Assembly: GCA_026874595.1 (NCBI GenBank)
Contig: CM049315.1
Location: 74,228,401-74,292,400, forward strand
DNA: 64,000 bases
Direction: 5' to 3'
Source of the DNA: Sipunculus nudus
Lineage: Eukaryota > Annelida > Sipuncula > Golfingiida > Sipunculidae
Shown here: positions 22,843 through 35,595 of the stretch, in pieces
Layout: every line of letters begins with the position of its first letter
Position numbering within the stretch: the stretch's first letter is position 1
The notes under the pieces: model-generated
The model's database searches: none
Seen by the model: the letters and a program-made list of their open reading frames with translations, nothing else
Told to the model about the DNA's origin: nothing
Translations under genes and position numbers: made by a program

Positions 22843-24140
22843 GCTGTGTACACGTTGATTCATCCGTTTTTCCGGGTACGACAATCCGGCAACGATAATC
22901 CGGCAACGGCTAAAAAATCGGTCATGAATATGAAATTTCATTGGAGTGTACATATGCGCACGGCACGGCAACGCCAATACGGCACGACTATCCGGCTATT
23001 TTTGTAATTGGTCTGTGAGCGATTTTTTGCAGTCGCCGGACTTAATCGTACGGCTCCACTCCCATAAAACTTGAATGAGGTTGTTTTTGCAATGCAAATA
23101 CAGATATATGCCCCCCCCCCCTATGGGCCTCCCATCCCTAAATTTAAGGAAAAATATGAACTACTTAAAAAAGTCACCGCACTCACAAATAATTTCAAAC
23201 CCGGCTGATTTGATCTTGAAGATGAAGGTCAAAGTCACCGGTTTTCGAACTCGTCCGTGACATTGGTAGAAACAATTTAAATTTCATGGAAATACACTGA
23301 GTGGTCCACAAGTTATAGCTTATACAAATAATTTCTATTCAGGCTGATTTGATCTTGAAGATCAAAGTCAAGGTCACTAGTTTTCGAACTTCCTAAAGAA
23401 CTTGGTTGAAACAATTGATTTTTCAAATTTTAGGAAAAAATATGCAAAACTTCTTTTTTACCTTTTTGATTTAAGTCAAGGTCACCGATTTCAAACTAGT
23501 ACTAGATATTGATAGAAACATTTTAAATTTCAAATTTCATAAATATACTGAGTTGTCCGAAAGTTATAGTGTTCACATTTAATTTCTATTCCGGCTTATT
23601 TGACCTTGATGATCCAGGTCAATGTCACCGGTTTTCGAACTCCTCCGAGATATTGGTAGAAAAAAATATAAATTTTAAATTTCATGAAAGAATGCTGGGT
23701 TGTTCTAAAGTTATCCCGGTCACAAGAAATGGCACAGGACGACGGACGACAGACCAAACACTATATGTCTCCTCCTTTGTAGAGGAGACTTAATGACGTC
23801 ACTATTTCCCTGCACTCACATCCTTTGCCACTTTAGTGTCCCGTATAAAGGCAAAATATCGGCTAAATGGGTTAAAAGGTAAGATAGAGAACTGTTATCT
23901 GGACACAACATTATAATTTAAATAACCCTGAATTTTGGAAGGTTTATAAAATATATTCCAATACGTACCTTTCTGTGTTCGACTTTGATTGATAAATTGA
24001 ACCCAGGATGTCATCGCCCATCGCGATGAACAAAGCACGTGCGATTTGGCCTCCGATTATAAATTTTGCCGGGTTAATGTGTACACCCAAAACGCATTGA
24101 CGTTGCCCTTGTCGGATAACCGTGTTAATGTGTACATAGC
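22843..24140. mobile_element. diverged DNA transposon with imperfect inverted ends
   Basis: The left end GCTGTGTACACGTTGA and the right end, read inverted, GCTATGTACACATTAA, resemble each other. Both are followed inward by ATCCG and GGCAACG blocks. The GTGTACAC motif recurs near the right end (about 24077-24084). No transposase is seen. A tandem-repeat element (23075-23793) sits inside. The ends are degenerate, so the boundaries are tentative. Confidence 0.4.
23075..23793 (+). repeat. tandem-repeat element ending in a hairpin
   Basis: About four diverged units of roughly 120-150 bp, seen by the recurring GGCTGATTTGATCTTGAAGA (23202, 23342; degenerate near 23594) and AGTCACCGGTTTTCGAAC phrases. 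The right end has GACGACGGACGACAGACC, then an 8-bp-stem hairpin (GTCTCCTC/GAGGAGAC, 23767-23789) and TTAA. This layout resembles the rolling-circle-type repeats later in the window, but no canonical CTAG end is present. The ORF at 23569-23793 is not supported as a gene. Confidence 0.6.
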
Positions 24141-25542
24141 GTTACGATCACAAAGTTTATTTATGCTGTATACATGCACAATAAAAGAAGTCATCTTATG
24201 GAGAAGTAATCATTTTAATACAAAAACACAGGGAAAACGATAAACAAAGGACCGATTGAATACGGCACCGGACGAGAAAACTGTCATTAGCATGGGCGTA
24301 ACCATGATATTTATACGTTTTACTGTAGAATATTATATTATTAGAATAGGCTTTAAAACCTTCAACATTTTATATTTTAACGTGCAGTACCAATGAGGAC
24401 CCTATCTGTACAGTTGTAAATGGAAAATGTTTGTGCGGTTCTAAAATTCAGATTTTGTAGGACACTTTATGAGTCGTGAACTCGGGTACATGATCTTCTT
24501 GCGACTTTAATTCTAAAGGACACTATCCTCTTCAGTCTTTTTCAGGGGCTGGTGACTGGAGTATTCACGATATCTGATGCACAAATATTTTTAAGTATTC
24601 AAATCTTTAAGTTTGGTGTTTTATATTGAATGAATTCCACTGCATTTAGAACAGTGAAGGCAAGTTGCATTTGATGTGAAATGTATATGACCATTAATGC
24701 TAAAAAGAAGACTTATTAAAATTAGCCAATGAAGAAACGATTCAATTTTGGTGTGGATCCGGCACATTAGAAGGATTCAGGAACGCCATCAATGAATTTC
24801 ACAAATGTAAAGTAACTTATGCATGAATGAACCAGAGTAAATGGGCCAAATAAGTGAATGCAAACAAGGATTTGGTAGCATCCCACAATAGGGCAAACCA
24901 AAACTGAGGAGCCTTGCATTTCTTAGAATGCAGATTTTTTATTGTATATGATATGCATTAACATTAATTTTCATAAATACTTTGTCATTTTATATCCTGA
25001 CGCTTCTTTGTTGGATTCTTCATGTTATTCTTAGTGTCGTAATGGATACTCAAGTACTCAGGTCCGAGTTACTCCATCAGAGTTCTATAGTACGAAAATC
25101 ATGGCTTGAGTACACTCGTAAAGGCCTTTTTGAGATTATCAGTCAGATATTTGAGCAGCTATTGATGTCATATATTATCCCGAAAAAAAACTTATTTTAC
25201 TCTATGCTAATATAAATAAGGTGTCCTGTATATGTTAAATGTTATATCGACCCTAAATTACCAGATTTTATGGTATGTCATCGTTTCTTGATACGTGCAT
25301 ATGCAAGGAAAAATTGGGTGAAACCAAGAGAAAAAAAATTTAAAATTGAAATTCTCCTTTGAACATTGTTGTCATGTTAACGTGAAATCGAGTTCGATTC
25401 GGGTATTACCGTTTCACGCATGTGCACCAGCTGTGGAACGGGGGGTTGTGGGTTTTATAATTATTTGTATCCGACTCCATATCGTACCTGAATGTGGTGC
25501 ATCTGGCGCAGTGCAACTAGGTTGTAGTTTGGCATAAATCTA
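24141..25542. other. gene-free stretch
   Basis: No supported gene. Contains copy 2 of the dispersed repeat (24806-24940). Confidence 0.45.
24806..24940 (+). repeat. dispersed repeat, copy 2 (pair with 4284-4377)
   Basis: Same orientation as copy 1 and longer in the middle. The unit may be a SINE- or MITE-like fragment; no tRNA-type promoter boxes or terminal repeats could be defined. Confidence 0.6.
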
Positions 25543-25546
25543 TTAA

Positions 25547-25991
25547 AGGGACAAAATCAGGAGCTAAATTATGGTTATTCTTTCACTCTATCAGTTCAGT
25601 TGTGCTTTATACAAATGTATCCCTGTAAAATCGTCCCAGCACAGGGTCTCATACGGCCGTTTAACACAATGTTATATATATGGCTCTGCGTTTTGGTAAA
25701 CAGAGTCTGTTTACCATAACAAGGCCGCGTGACCAGAGGTCCGATTAAGAGTTGCAACACGCTGTGCTTCTGCCAGCAGAAACATGTATTACATTTTTTT
25801 GGCCAGTTCAGACCGGGAATCTCCTGATTGACAGGTGTTGTGGCACAGCGATGCACACGGCCCGGTCCATTGTTTTTAACATTTGTTTACAGGAGAAATA
25901 AACAATTTCAGGGCAATATTTTGGCAGGTACAGATTTATTTTAAAGGGTAGAAACTGTTTTTCTTGTTAACTCATTGATGATTGGGCCCCT
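25547..25991 (+). mobile_element. TTAA-type MITE, copy A
   Basis: A 445-bp element with TTAA directly on both sides (25543-25546 and 25992-25995) and AGGG...CCCT ends. Its full length matches 60481-60977 in inverted orientation. No ORF of note. TTAA duplications are made by piggyBac, Kolobok and Sola3 transposases; the AGG/CCT termini fit Kolobok better (inference). Confidence 0.75.
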
Positions 25992-26267
25992 TTAAAGAAA
26001 AAGGAAATGAAGAAGAAGAAAGGTACAGTTGTATTCGTGTAATAATAATGATGATTTTACTCTAATGAGTCAAGAAAATATCCCATTCAGTAAACCACAA
26101 CTAGCTCTCGTTATATCACCCAACTTCAGGTTATAGGCTAATACGTATCTATAATATTCAATATTTGTAAAATTAAAAGAAAGTAGGCCTACACTTAAAA
26201 ATTAATAGACTTTGCATGTATTAAAAGAGCTGAATTGTATAAGAATTGGTTCCAGTTCTCACATACA

Positions 26268-26351
26268 CAGTGAGTCCCCTCTGCAGCGGACAGCCACGGG
26301 ATCGGACGATTAGTCCGTTGTAGCGGATGTCCGCAGCCCGACGGTTCACTG
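26268..26351. mobile_element. 84-bp pogo-like mini-MITE
   Basis: Begins CAGTGAGTCCCC and ends GGTTCACTG, with internal GCGGAC/GTCCGC blocks that are also inverted, so the element can fold almost end to end. TA follows the right end; the left flank reads CA. This matches very short Tc1/mariner-pogo type MITEs. Confidence 0.55.
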
Positions 26352-26928
26352 TATACGTAAATGCAACTGAAATTAAAATTGATCTTGTCTTGTTAACATC
26401 TCTGTCCGGTATTAGAAAATATGAAATTACCAATTGAATTAAATTTTAATATAATCTATATGTTTTAAATATAAATTGCTTTTTTTCAACAAATTGAATT
26501 AATTGGATTTGAAGTTATAGAAAACGATTTTAAATATTATTTAATCGGAATTGAAAAATCTGAATTGTTCCCATACATTAGAAAACTATGAGTCTCTGTG
26601 AACCTGACTCTGGTGAGTGCGGAATTCAATAATAATGTGTTCTTGCAAAGTAAACTGATTTAATATTTGGCATCAAAACAACAATTTTCTTTCCATTTAC
26701 TGTAAGCCTGTCCTTGGTTCTAAATCAGAAATCTCTGGTACATGCTCATTGGTCAGTTTTAATAACTAATGATATATGAGGAGAACATCAATGCCTGTTG
26801 GCATTGAGAAAAAATTTAAATAAATAAATGATCAAACCATTAAATGATATTCGCGTGTCAGTAGGTGAAGTCCAGCAGTTGACCTTTATATACCCCCCCC
26901 CCCCCCAATATGTCTATGAACATTTTTA
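26352..26928. other. gene-free stretch
   Basis: AT-rich DNA with a poly-C tract at about 26895-26906 and no supported gene. Confidence 0.45.
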
Positions 26929-28462
26929 TGTTACGGAACCTAGTATAATTAGATCACGTATGCGTGATGAACACAAATTCTGTAACGGAGATTTAAAAAA
27001 AAATCAGATTCTGTAACACTAGGCAGCGTGAAATGTCTAGGGGAATGAATAAAGAAGTCAGTGGTTTTTTGTTAACAAATAACTATAATTTATTCTCAAA
27101 ACAACCCTAACATTTCAATACACTAAATCAATACAATTACTCAGTAAAACAGCGGTACAGCAACAAGTCAATACAATCACATAGAAAATCTTGTGCACAT
27201 GCAGTACCTGGATACCAACACTATCACCACGATAAGTTCCCTAAATGTATACTCTCGGAGTATATATGCTCAACCCAGAAAGTAAACTGAAGTCCAAATG
27301 CATAAAATCCAGGAGAAAGTTTTTGAAAATCTATAATTTCCGCATTCTTCAGATAAGGTCCTAGAAACTCACACACGCTCTTGCGTCCGCTGGAAAATCT
27401 TCACTGCTCTCTGCCCTCTGCTTAAACACAGCCCCTTATATACTCTTCACCCCAAGCCGAGAATTTTCCACTTCTCGAACAGTCTATAAAATCTTGCACA
27501 ATCATAGTAAACACGCGTTTCAGGGATTTTCTAGAAAACATCGCCGTGCCTCTACACACCATGGTGTACACGTGATCTCGCCCCAAGCCAGCACGACAAC
27601 AAGAGTTCTACTAGTCCGCCACGTACGGACTCCATTTATCTGTGATATGGAGTCCGACCGTCTAGCGGTGAGAGTTCACCCTGCCGTACATGGAGGGACC
27701 TGTAACATGAATTATCACTGCTTGTTGTGCGATAGAGAAACAATCTTGTATTTATATTGGAAATAAACTTTTTATGTATCAAATTAAATCGATATATCAC
27801 CTTTATGTGCGCCTGTAGGCCTAAATGTTTTTTTTTATCCTTTGAACTGCCGGGGTTCAGTTGTTGCATGCCAACTGGACACCGCCGGAAAAGGAATCCC
27901 ATGCAAATTAGGTTGGCAATCTATACAAAAGATGAATTCAGAGGGGCTTTTCCCAGGAATGCCAGTGCCGTGCACTAGGATAGACCATATTTTCATAAGC
28001 ATCCTTCCCATCATACATCGCGTGTTGTCAATGATGCTAATTTCCTATTGGTTGTTCCAACCGGAAAGCGCCATCGGCCAGACGGAGACGAAGCAATATC
28101 TGACTTCATCCAGAGTAAATGCCCATACTTTATTAATGCTGATCATCCAGCAAAAGTTTTGGTCCCAAAGGAGTCTAAGCATCTGTAACAATTATAATAT
28201 GTGGGGTTTGTTTGGTGTCCTCTCGCTTCACAAGGCATATACGTGTCTGAGGGTCTGTACGGATCCGTACAAACATAGATAGTATAGACTCTCCCCGCCA
28301 GAGGCTGCAGCGCTTGTATTGTTTACTATATATGTCAGCGCTGCAAGACTGCAGCAAGAGTTCTACCAGTACGGATTAAACAAAGAATGTAATACGCGGC
28401 CAGACACGATGCCACAACAGGAGTTACGCCTTAGTCACACAATAAAAAGAGCACCTGTAACA
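26929..28462 (-). mobile_element. solo LTR of the Gmr1-like family, split by an insertion
   Basis: Opens TGTTACGGAAC and closes AGCACCTGTAACA like the two LTRs of the 9.4-16.4 kb element, and matches them along 26929-27611 and 28355-28462. No internal retrotransposon sequence adjoins it, so it is a solo LTR from LTR-LTR recombination or a fragment. No clear target-site duplication is found. A 743-bp segment interrupts it. Confidence 0.8.
27612..28354. mobile_element. 743-bp insertion in the solo LTR
   Basis: The 12 bases CAAGAGTTCTAC occur at 27600-27611 and again at 28355-28366, whereas the intact LTRs have this site once, so they are a target-site duplication. Near the left edge GGACTCCA and TGGAGTCC form an 8-bp stem; near the right edge AGCGCT occurs twice. 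No transposase is visible. A 9-12 bp duplication fits Mutator-like or retroposon insertion; the class is not resolved. Confidence 0.6.
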
Positions 28463-29533
28463 ACATGGAACATTGAAGATAAATATACTAAATTTATCAT
28501 ATTAGGATGCCTTCATCTTTACCCTGTGTGGCTCGTAAGGTAGCGCTACTTTAAACAATTTTAAGGTAGTATCCTTGGTAAGATCCTCTTGAATAAAAAT
28601 CAGCCAATTGGTCGTTTAAAATTAATATTAGATAAATTAAATATATATCGTATTAAATGTGGTGTAGTGTTCTTTCTGGTGGTATATGTATTTATGAATT
28701 TCATAATCATTTCCATATGAATTTTTATAATTTTGAAAATTTAAATATTTTTATTAATACAGGATTTTAAGCAACCAGTAAGAGCAAACCACTTTTTGAT
28801 GGGCTTATATCAAACTGCATGACAATATCTCAAACTGTTTTTTTTTAATTATTATTATTTCCCTCTACCATATATCTTTCATATTTTAAAATGAAATTTA
28901 ATTGTTTTTATTGAATCAAAATTTAATCATATAATTTTAAGATAGTATGCAATTTAAATATGCATTTGAAACAGCTCTTAAATTTTTTTTATTATTTATT
29001 TAAACAGATTTAAATTTAGGGGTTTTTCTTCCGGCTTTGACTTTTTGCCTGGTAACGGCTGGTCAATGGGCAGAGCCTCGTTCAGAGATTCGCTCTAAAA
29101 TGTCTTAACGACAGGTTGATCCTTGTCTGGATTATCCTCGCCCCGTGTAAAACCTGAATTCCAGAAGGCTTCATAATAACATATCATCCTAACCTCCATC
29201 TTTCAATAGACAATATCTCTGAACAATAGACCGTGATCCCATCTTTCGAAAAAAATAGATTCCCCTGACTTACATGATAAAATATTGTTATAATTACTAA
29301 ATAAACTATTTTAATTTATATCTGATGAAACCGATGATTAATTAATTTCTGTCTGGATATATGTTTATAGAGGCACATGTCCGAGACTTTTTGGTCTGTG
29401 TGCTGCACATAAATGGGTTTGGTACCGTACGTGACTGATTTTTGGGAGCAGAAAATCCTTATGTATTCTGTGACATATGTCCAAAAGGCACTCTTTATAT
29501 TGCAAATTTTACAATTTCCAACAGTATACCCTT

Positions 29534-29536
<3 letters not shown>
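28463..29536. other. AT-rich gene-free stretch
   Basis: No supported feature. Confidence 0.45.

Positions 29537-29600
<64 letters not shown>
29537..29600. repeat. (TA)n microsatellite
   Basis: About 64 bp of alternating TA. A (CT)n-like tract follows at about 29684-29717. Confidence 0.95.
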
Positions 29601-29601
<1 letters not shown>

Positions 29602-29929
29602 CCGTTACTAACTCAAACAAAGTTTTTCCATCCTAATAAGATTTATTTTTTTTTTGTTAAATAAAGGACACCCTCCCCCCCCCACTCTCTCTATCTCTCT
29701 CTCTCTCACTCTCTCTAAATATATATAGTAATTTATCTATTATATAAGCATATGAAATATGCAACTTTCCATATTATTTTAATTTTCTTGAGAAGTGTAC
29801 TTTCCATGATGTAGACATATGTACGTTCCACACACAGAGCTCCACAACAACTCGTTTTAAAAAATCACTCGTGCCATACAGTATTAAACTTTTTTTAACT
29901 CGCAACCCTCTTAGATATTTAATGTTTCA

Positions 29930-30182
29930 TTTATGTGTTTTACCTGCAGGATTATCTGGGGTTTTTTTTGTTGTTTTTTTTTCATTTTGAATAACTTATT
30001 TTTACATGCATAGTCAATATGTTGTGTGCAATTTTTATGTATTTTTATGTATTATTTTTATGTATCTGTCTATTTACTTGTTTATTTTTATGTAATGAAT
30101 TGCAAGTCAACGACAAATTCCTGGAACTTAAAGGCTAATAAATGTTATCTTATCTTAATATCTTATCTTATCTTTATCTTAT
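29930..30182 (+). repeat. retroposon 3' end with (TATCT)n-type tail
   Basis: CTAATAAATGTTATC runs into imperfect ATCTT repeats ending near 30180. An AATAAA followed by a short-unit tail is typical of LINE/SINE 3' ends. The left boundary is a guess. Confidence 0.45.
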
Positions 30183-30779
30183 ATTACGGAAGCTGGTCCC
30201 TGGAATATTGTTTCTGTAATTTTCGCGGAAACATGTTTATATGTGACACAGGTACTGTCCTGGATCCTTTGCTGTGAAGGAGGTAACATATTCAACTATG
30301 TAGAGCCGATTGTAAGAGATCAATAAATATAGGGAGCACAGCTGAACGTCATCTGGCACAATTTTCCTTTAATATTTATAATATTACTTTCATCAAACGC
30401 GGTAATACACTTCTTCAGATGGTGGACATGTGGGCGATATTTGGGGTATATCCGCCATCGAGACCATGTTTTGAAGTTTCGAGTAAAACGAGTGCACAAT
30501 GAGAGTTTGTAAAACCCCAGAAGCCTTCAAAAGCTTCATTCGTACACCTTAAAAATAGAGGCAGGATTAAATTACACTCATATTAAAATGAGGTAAAAAC
30601 TGAAAATATGGTAAAATGAGGTGTCGCATAAATAATTGCATATCTTATTTATGGAGCATGTTCAGGAGCAGGTCTACATTCTGAGACGTGAAAATAGCCA
30701 TTTTCCCTGCTTATTTCCTGATAATTATATTCGGTGTATCCTGCTAGATGTGTAGCTTCATTGCGAGATGGCATGAAGT
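30183..30779. other. gene-free stretch left of the 330-bp array
   Basis: No supported gene. The left end of the Helentron-like element that contains the array may lie here but could not be located. Confidence 0.4.
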
Positions 30780-33420
30780 TACAGCAGACTGGTTGCGCCA
30801 CCTGTATTTTTCGATTTTTTACGATTTTTTTTCTCTATTTTTGAGACCTTTAAAAATGTGAACATCTGTTAACAAGGCACAAATTGTAAAGACTGGACCT
30901 AGAATCTTCATTCTTGAGACATTGAGAGGTCAATGAAAAAATGTCCATGGAAACCAGAAATTAGGTCTCTGTTACCCATATCCTTTGAGCTATGGGGCCC
31001 AAAAGTACCCCCTTGATTAGTCAAAAATTTCTTACAAAAACTTCAATATCTCAATAACTACATCACTGATGGTAATGATTTTTGGCATACATATTGATCA
31101 TGAGATTTTCCATCAGTTCCTGCAGACTGGTGGCACCACCTGTATTTTTAGATTTTTTACGATTTTTTCCTCTATTTTTGAGACCTTTAAGGATGCTGTC
31201 ATCTGTTAATGTGGCACAAATCGTAACAACTGGACCTAGAATCTTCATTCTCGAAACACTTAGAGACCTATGAAAAGTCTCCATGGAAACCTGAAATTAG
31301 GTCTCTGTTACCCTTATCCTTTGAGCTATGGGGCCCCAAATTACCCCCCAGAATTGTCAAAAATTTCATACAAAAACTTCAATATCTCATTAACTACATA
31401 ACTGATGGTCATGATTTTTGGCATACGTATTGATGATGAGATGTTTCATCAGTTTCTGCAGACTGGTGGCGCCACCTGTATTTTTCAATTTTTACGAATT
31501 GTTTTCTCTATTTTTGAGACCTTTAAAAATGTGAACAGGGCACAAATCATAAAGACTGGACCTAGAATCTTCATTCTTGACACACTGATAGGTCCATGAA
31601 AAGTCTCCATGGAAACCTGAAATAAAGTCTCTGTTACCCATATACTTTGAGCTGTGTGATGGGCTCCCAATTAGCCCCCAGAACAATGGAAAATTTGATA
31701 AAAACAAACTGCAACATCTCAATAACTACAACACTGATGGTCATGATTTTTTGCATACATATTGATCAAGAGGTGTTTCATCAGTTCCTGCAGACTGGTG
31801 GTGCCACCTGTATTTTTTTCAAATTTTCACAATTTTTTTTTCTCTAATTTTGAGACCTTTAAGGATGTAGTTATCTGTCAACAGTGTACAAATGGTAATG
31901 ACTGGACCTGGAATCTTCATTCTTGATACACAGGGAGACCCATGAAAAGTCTCCATGGAAACTTGAAATTAGGTCTCTGTTACCCAAAATCTCTGAGCTA
32001 TGGGGCTCCGAAGTACCCCCAAGAATAATGGAAAATTTGATACAAAAGCTTAAGTATCTGATAAACTTATGCATTGATCACCATAATTCTTTTCATGGAT
32101 ATTGGTCATGGAATGTTCCATCAGTTTCTGCAGACTGGTGGCACCACCTGTATTCTTTCGATTTTTTAAGATTTTTTGGTTCAGCTGACTGAATGTCATT
32201 AAAGCTATAGTGACCACTCTTTGTCCGTCGTCTGTCTGTGTCTCTGTCTGTTAACCAGGCACAAATCGTAACCATGGACTTGGAATCTTCTATATTGAAA
32301 TCCAGGGAGGTCCATGAAAAAAATCTCCAAGAAAATCTGAAATTAGGTTTGTGTTACCCATATCCTGCGAATTATGGGGCTCTGAAGTACCTACCAGAAT
32401 AATCAAAATTTTATACAAAAGCTCCAGTATCTGAAAAACTTATGCATTGATTACCATGATTCTTCACATGCATATTCATCATGGAGTGTTTCATCAGTTC
32501 CTGCTGAGTGGTGGTGCCACCTGTATTTTTTCGAATTGTTATGCATTTTTTTCTCTATTTTAGTATTTATGAGACCTTCAAAGATGCGGTCATCTGTAAA
32601 CAGGGCACAAATCATAACCATTGGACGTAGAATCTTCCAAGAGGGGACCATGAAAAATCTCCTTGGAAACCTGAAATAGGTCTCTGTTATGCATATCCTT
32701 CGAGCTATGGGGCTCAGAAACATCCCCCAGAATAATTAAAAATTTGACACAAAGGCCCCAGTATCTGAATAACTAATGGATTGATCACCATGATTCTTTG
32801 CATGCATGTTGATCATGGAGTGTTTCATCAATTCCTGCAGACTGGTGGCACCACCTGTATTTCTTTCAAATTGTTATGCATTTTTTTCTCTATTTTTGAC
32901 ACCTTCATTTTCTTTGAGCTATGGGGATCATAAGTACTGCCCCAAGAATAATTAAAAATATGATACATAAGCTCCAGGATCTGAATAAGTAATGCATTGA
33001 TTCCCATTTTTTTTTTTTTTTTGCATATTAATCATTGAATGTTTCATAAGTTCCTTCAGACTGGTGGTGCCAGCTATATTTTTTTATTTTTACATAATTG
33101 TTTCACTATTTTTGACACCTTCAAATAAAGTGGTCATCCATTAACAGGGCACAAATTGTAACAGTTGGACCTAGAATCTTCTTACTTGATATCCTGGGAG
33201 GTCCATCAAAAATCTCCTTCCAAACCTGAAATTAGGTCACTGTTACCCATATACTTCAACCTATTGGGCTTGTAAGTTCCCCGAGATAGATGATTGAAAA
33301 TTTTCTGAATAACTAATACATTGATTGCCTTGATTCTTTCCATACATATTGATCATGGAGTGTTTCATCATTTCCTGTAGAGTGGTGGCACCACCTTCAT
33401 TTTTCTAATTTTTACAGATA
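30780..33420 (+). repeat. tandem array, about 330-bp unit, palindrome-bearing
   Basis: About eight units, recognised by the recurring CTATGGGGCCC/CTATGGGGCTC phrase (30991, 31325, about 31650, 31998, 32372, 32705, 32922 and 33265). Each unit also has CAGACTGGTGGCACCACCTG or a close variant, TTTGAGACCTTTAA, GGCACAAATCGTAAC and CCATGGAAACCTGAAATTAG. Spacing is mostly 325-375 bp, with one short unit. The left end of another Helentron-like copy appears inside the array at 32179. ORFs here are array artefacts. Confidence 0.85.
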
Positions 33421-34670
33421 CATATATTCCATGGTGACAAGACAAATGAAATAGTTAATCAAGTTTTTTTTTAATAACTAGCTGTACCATAATATTCTGC
33501 AATTATTAGCAAACTACAACCATTCTTTTCAACTGGTTTTATAAGAACCTGAACTTGTTATTTTCCTGTATCTTATTATGACCACCTTGTGTCTGCAAAA
33601 TCTAAATTTGATTCATATTACTCAAGAATGATTTCCAAAATAATAATTCTTTTAATTAAGTTTAATCAGTCCATTTGAATCATTTTGCAGTGAATTATCG
33701 GATGTTAACCTTAGTCATGCAACCTTATAGCCTATTTGTCTAAACATATAACATCTGGCCTGAAATATTCTATGAATATTTATTATGCTGTACAAAGTCA
33801 ACTAATGTTTATGTATACATAAGATTATTCCAAAAATAAGATTTCTGTATTCTGATTTTGCATTCACTAGCCATCTATTAATATTCAGAATATATTGATA
33901 CAAAAAAGTTAATATATTAGCATGAAAAACACTTTGTTCAACAAAATAACTATTTGCTAACTGATAAAAGTATCTATAAATCTCTTTCACATAGTAACAA
34001 CACCAGATCTCATCAACACCTTTAGTCTCTATAAATAGCCTTCACACAATCCCAACATCAGTTCACATCAAGATTCTAGACATCCATAAATAACTTTGGC
34101 ATGATGGCAAGATTACAAGTGGAACACATGTTTTAACCTTCAACTGTTCCTACAACTTGGTATGCATTTTCATGGTAAGTTAAGTGTTTTATTTTAAACC
34201 AGTCAATACAAATTTATATGTAAAATGTCGCTTTATCAGCAGAAATCCTGGAACCCCATAAAACTGATTTCATGCCAATCTGTCCTCCAGTTTGACATAA
34301 CTCCTCTACACACATATCACCCAAGCACTAAACCTGCTGTTTATTCCATTACACATGTTTCCATGAGGCCTTGTTGTTTTACACTAGAAAAAATATAGTT
34401 GTTCCATTTTCTCAACACCAGGTTATGTGCTCAAGTTTGGTATGTTGATTTATCATTTATTCATTGTCTGTGCATTCCAGAACAAAAAAAACCTTGCAGT
34501 TCCACTTTATTTCTAGTCTGTATGCGCAACATGCTGTTACCAGCAAAATTTAATTCTTGCAATACCAGTTAAAACTAATGTCTGATGACTACATATTCAT
34601 TAGATTTTGCATGCAAAACATGCTTGTAATTCAAGTTCAGCTGAGCGTCATGGCCCATGGGCCTCTTGTT
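32179..34670 (+). mobile_element. Helentron-like non-autonomous element E1
   Basis: Left end GGTTCAGCTGACTGAATG then CTATAGTGACC and a GTCCGTCGTCTGTC-rich stretch. The right end is TTCAGCTGAGCGTCATGG, a perfect 12-bp palindrome GGCCCATGGGCC (34652-34663), then TCTTGTT. An inverted TCAGCTGA at the left tip and just inside the right end, with a terminal hairpin, is the asymmetric layout of Helentrons and their non-autonomous derivatives (such as oyster pearl elements). No Rep/helicase is encoded. Confidence 0.6.
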
Positions 34671-35496
34671 TAAGTTATTACCATAAAAATAAAATCAGTA
34701 CCAAGTAAATTTTGCCCAACTGTGACCATGGCATATTCTTTTACCTATAATTACTGTTAATTTATTTTTCACAGCATGTAAACATAAGTATTTAACTTGT
34801 TTAAATCTGAAATTTGAAAATAAAAGGTTGAAAATTAGGCTAGTTATTGATTTTTTTCATGAGGCTCTATTGTAGTCACTTGCTTTGTCCAGATGCAGGT
34901 TGGCCAATCCTGGTCATTGGAAGTCAGCTATGCCAGGGTTCCTGAATTGTTACACTCACTGGGGAAGATCCCCTGCTGTGACAGGTGTACAGTTCTCATA
35001 TCAACCCCCTCCCAACCTCTCAGTGAATATATATAAATATACATTTGTATGCATGTTGTGTTATATGACAAGATTGAGATTTATGATGATGCAGTTTAGA
35101 ATTATGAATCAACTTCTATATTCAGATATATATGTTATATTGTATATATGTATAGAAATATAAACTTAATCTAAAAAAAAATTAGGATCTAATACAAACT
35201 TGTGTTAATTATTTTCCAGCCTTGGCAGAACTGAAGATCAGGCTTTGTTTGCCATGAATGTATATGCAGAAGTGTTGTAAATCCCACCACCCCCCCCCCC
35301 CCCCCCAATCTGCTGCCATTATTTCCTTTGCACCTATGTTCTGGGACATTAGTTTTAATTGCATATGTGTTAAATTTATTTAATTTAAAAAATAATTTGA
35401 TTAGGAAAAATTAAGATCTAATTGAAACATATTCTTGCCTCAGGAGAATTGAACATAAAGGGATCAGCTCTGTCTGTCCATTATCTCTCCATTATC

Positions 35497-35595
<99 letters not shown>

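Noticed and set aside
27842-28282. 146-codon ORF
   Set aside because: It lies inside the insertion in the solo LTR and shows no domain.
30780-33420. Regular repeats considered as a CRISPR array
   Set aside because: Units are about 330 bp and similar along their length, without short repeats and unique spacers, in a eukaryotic genome.
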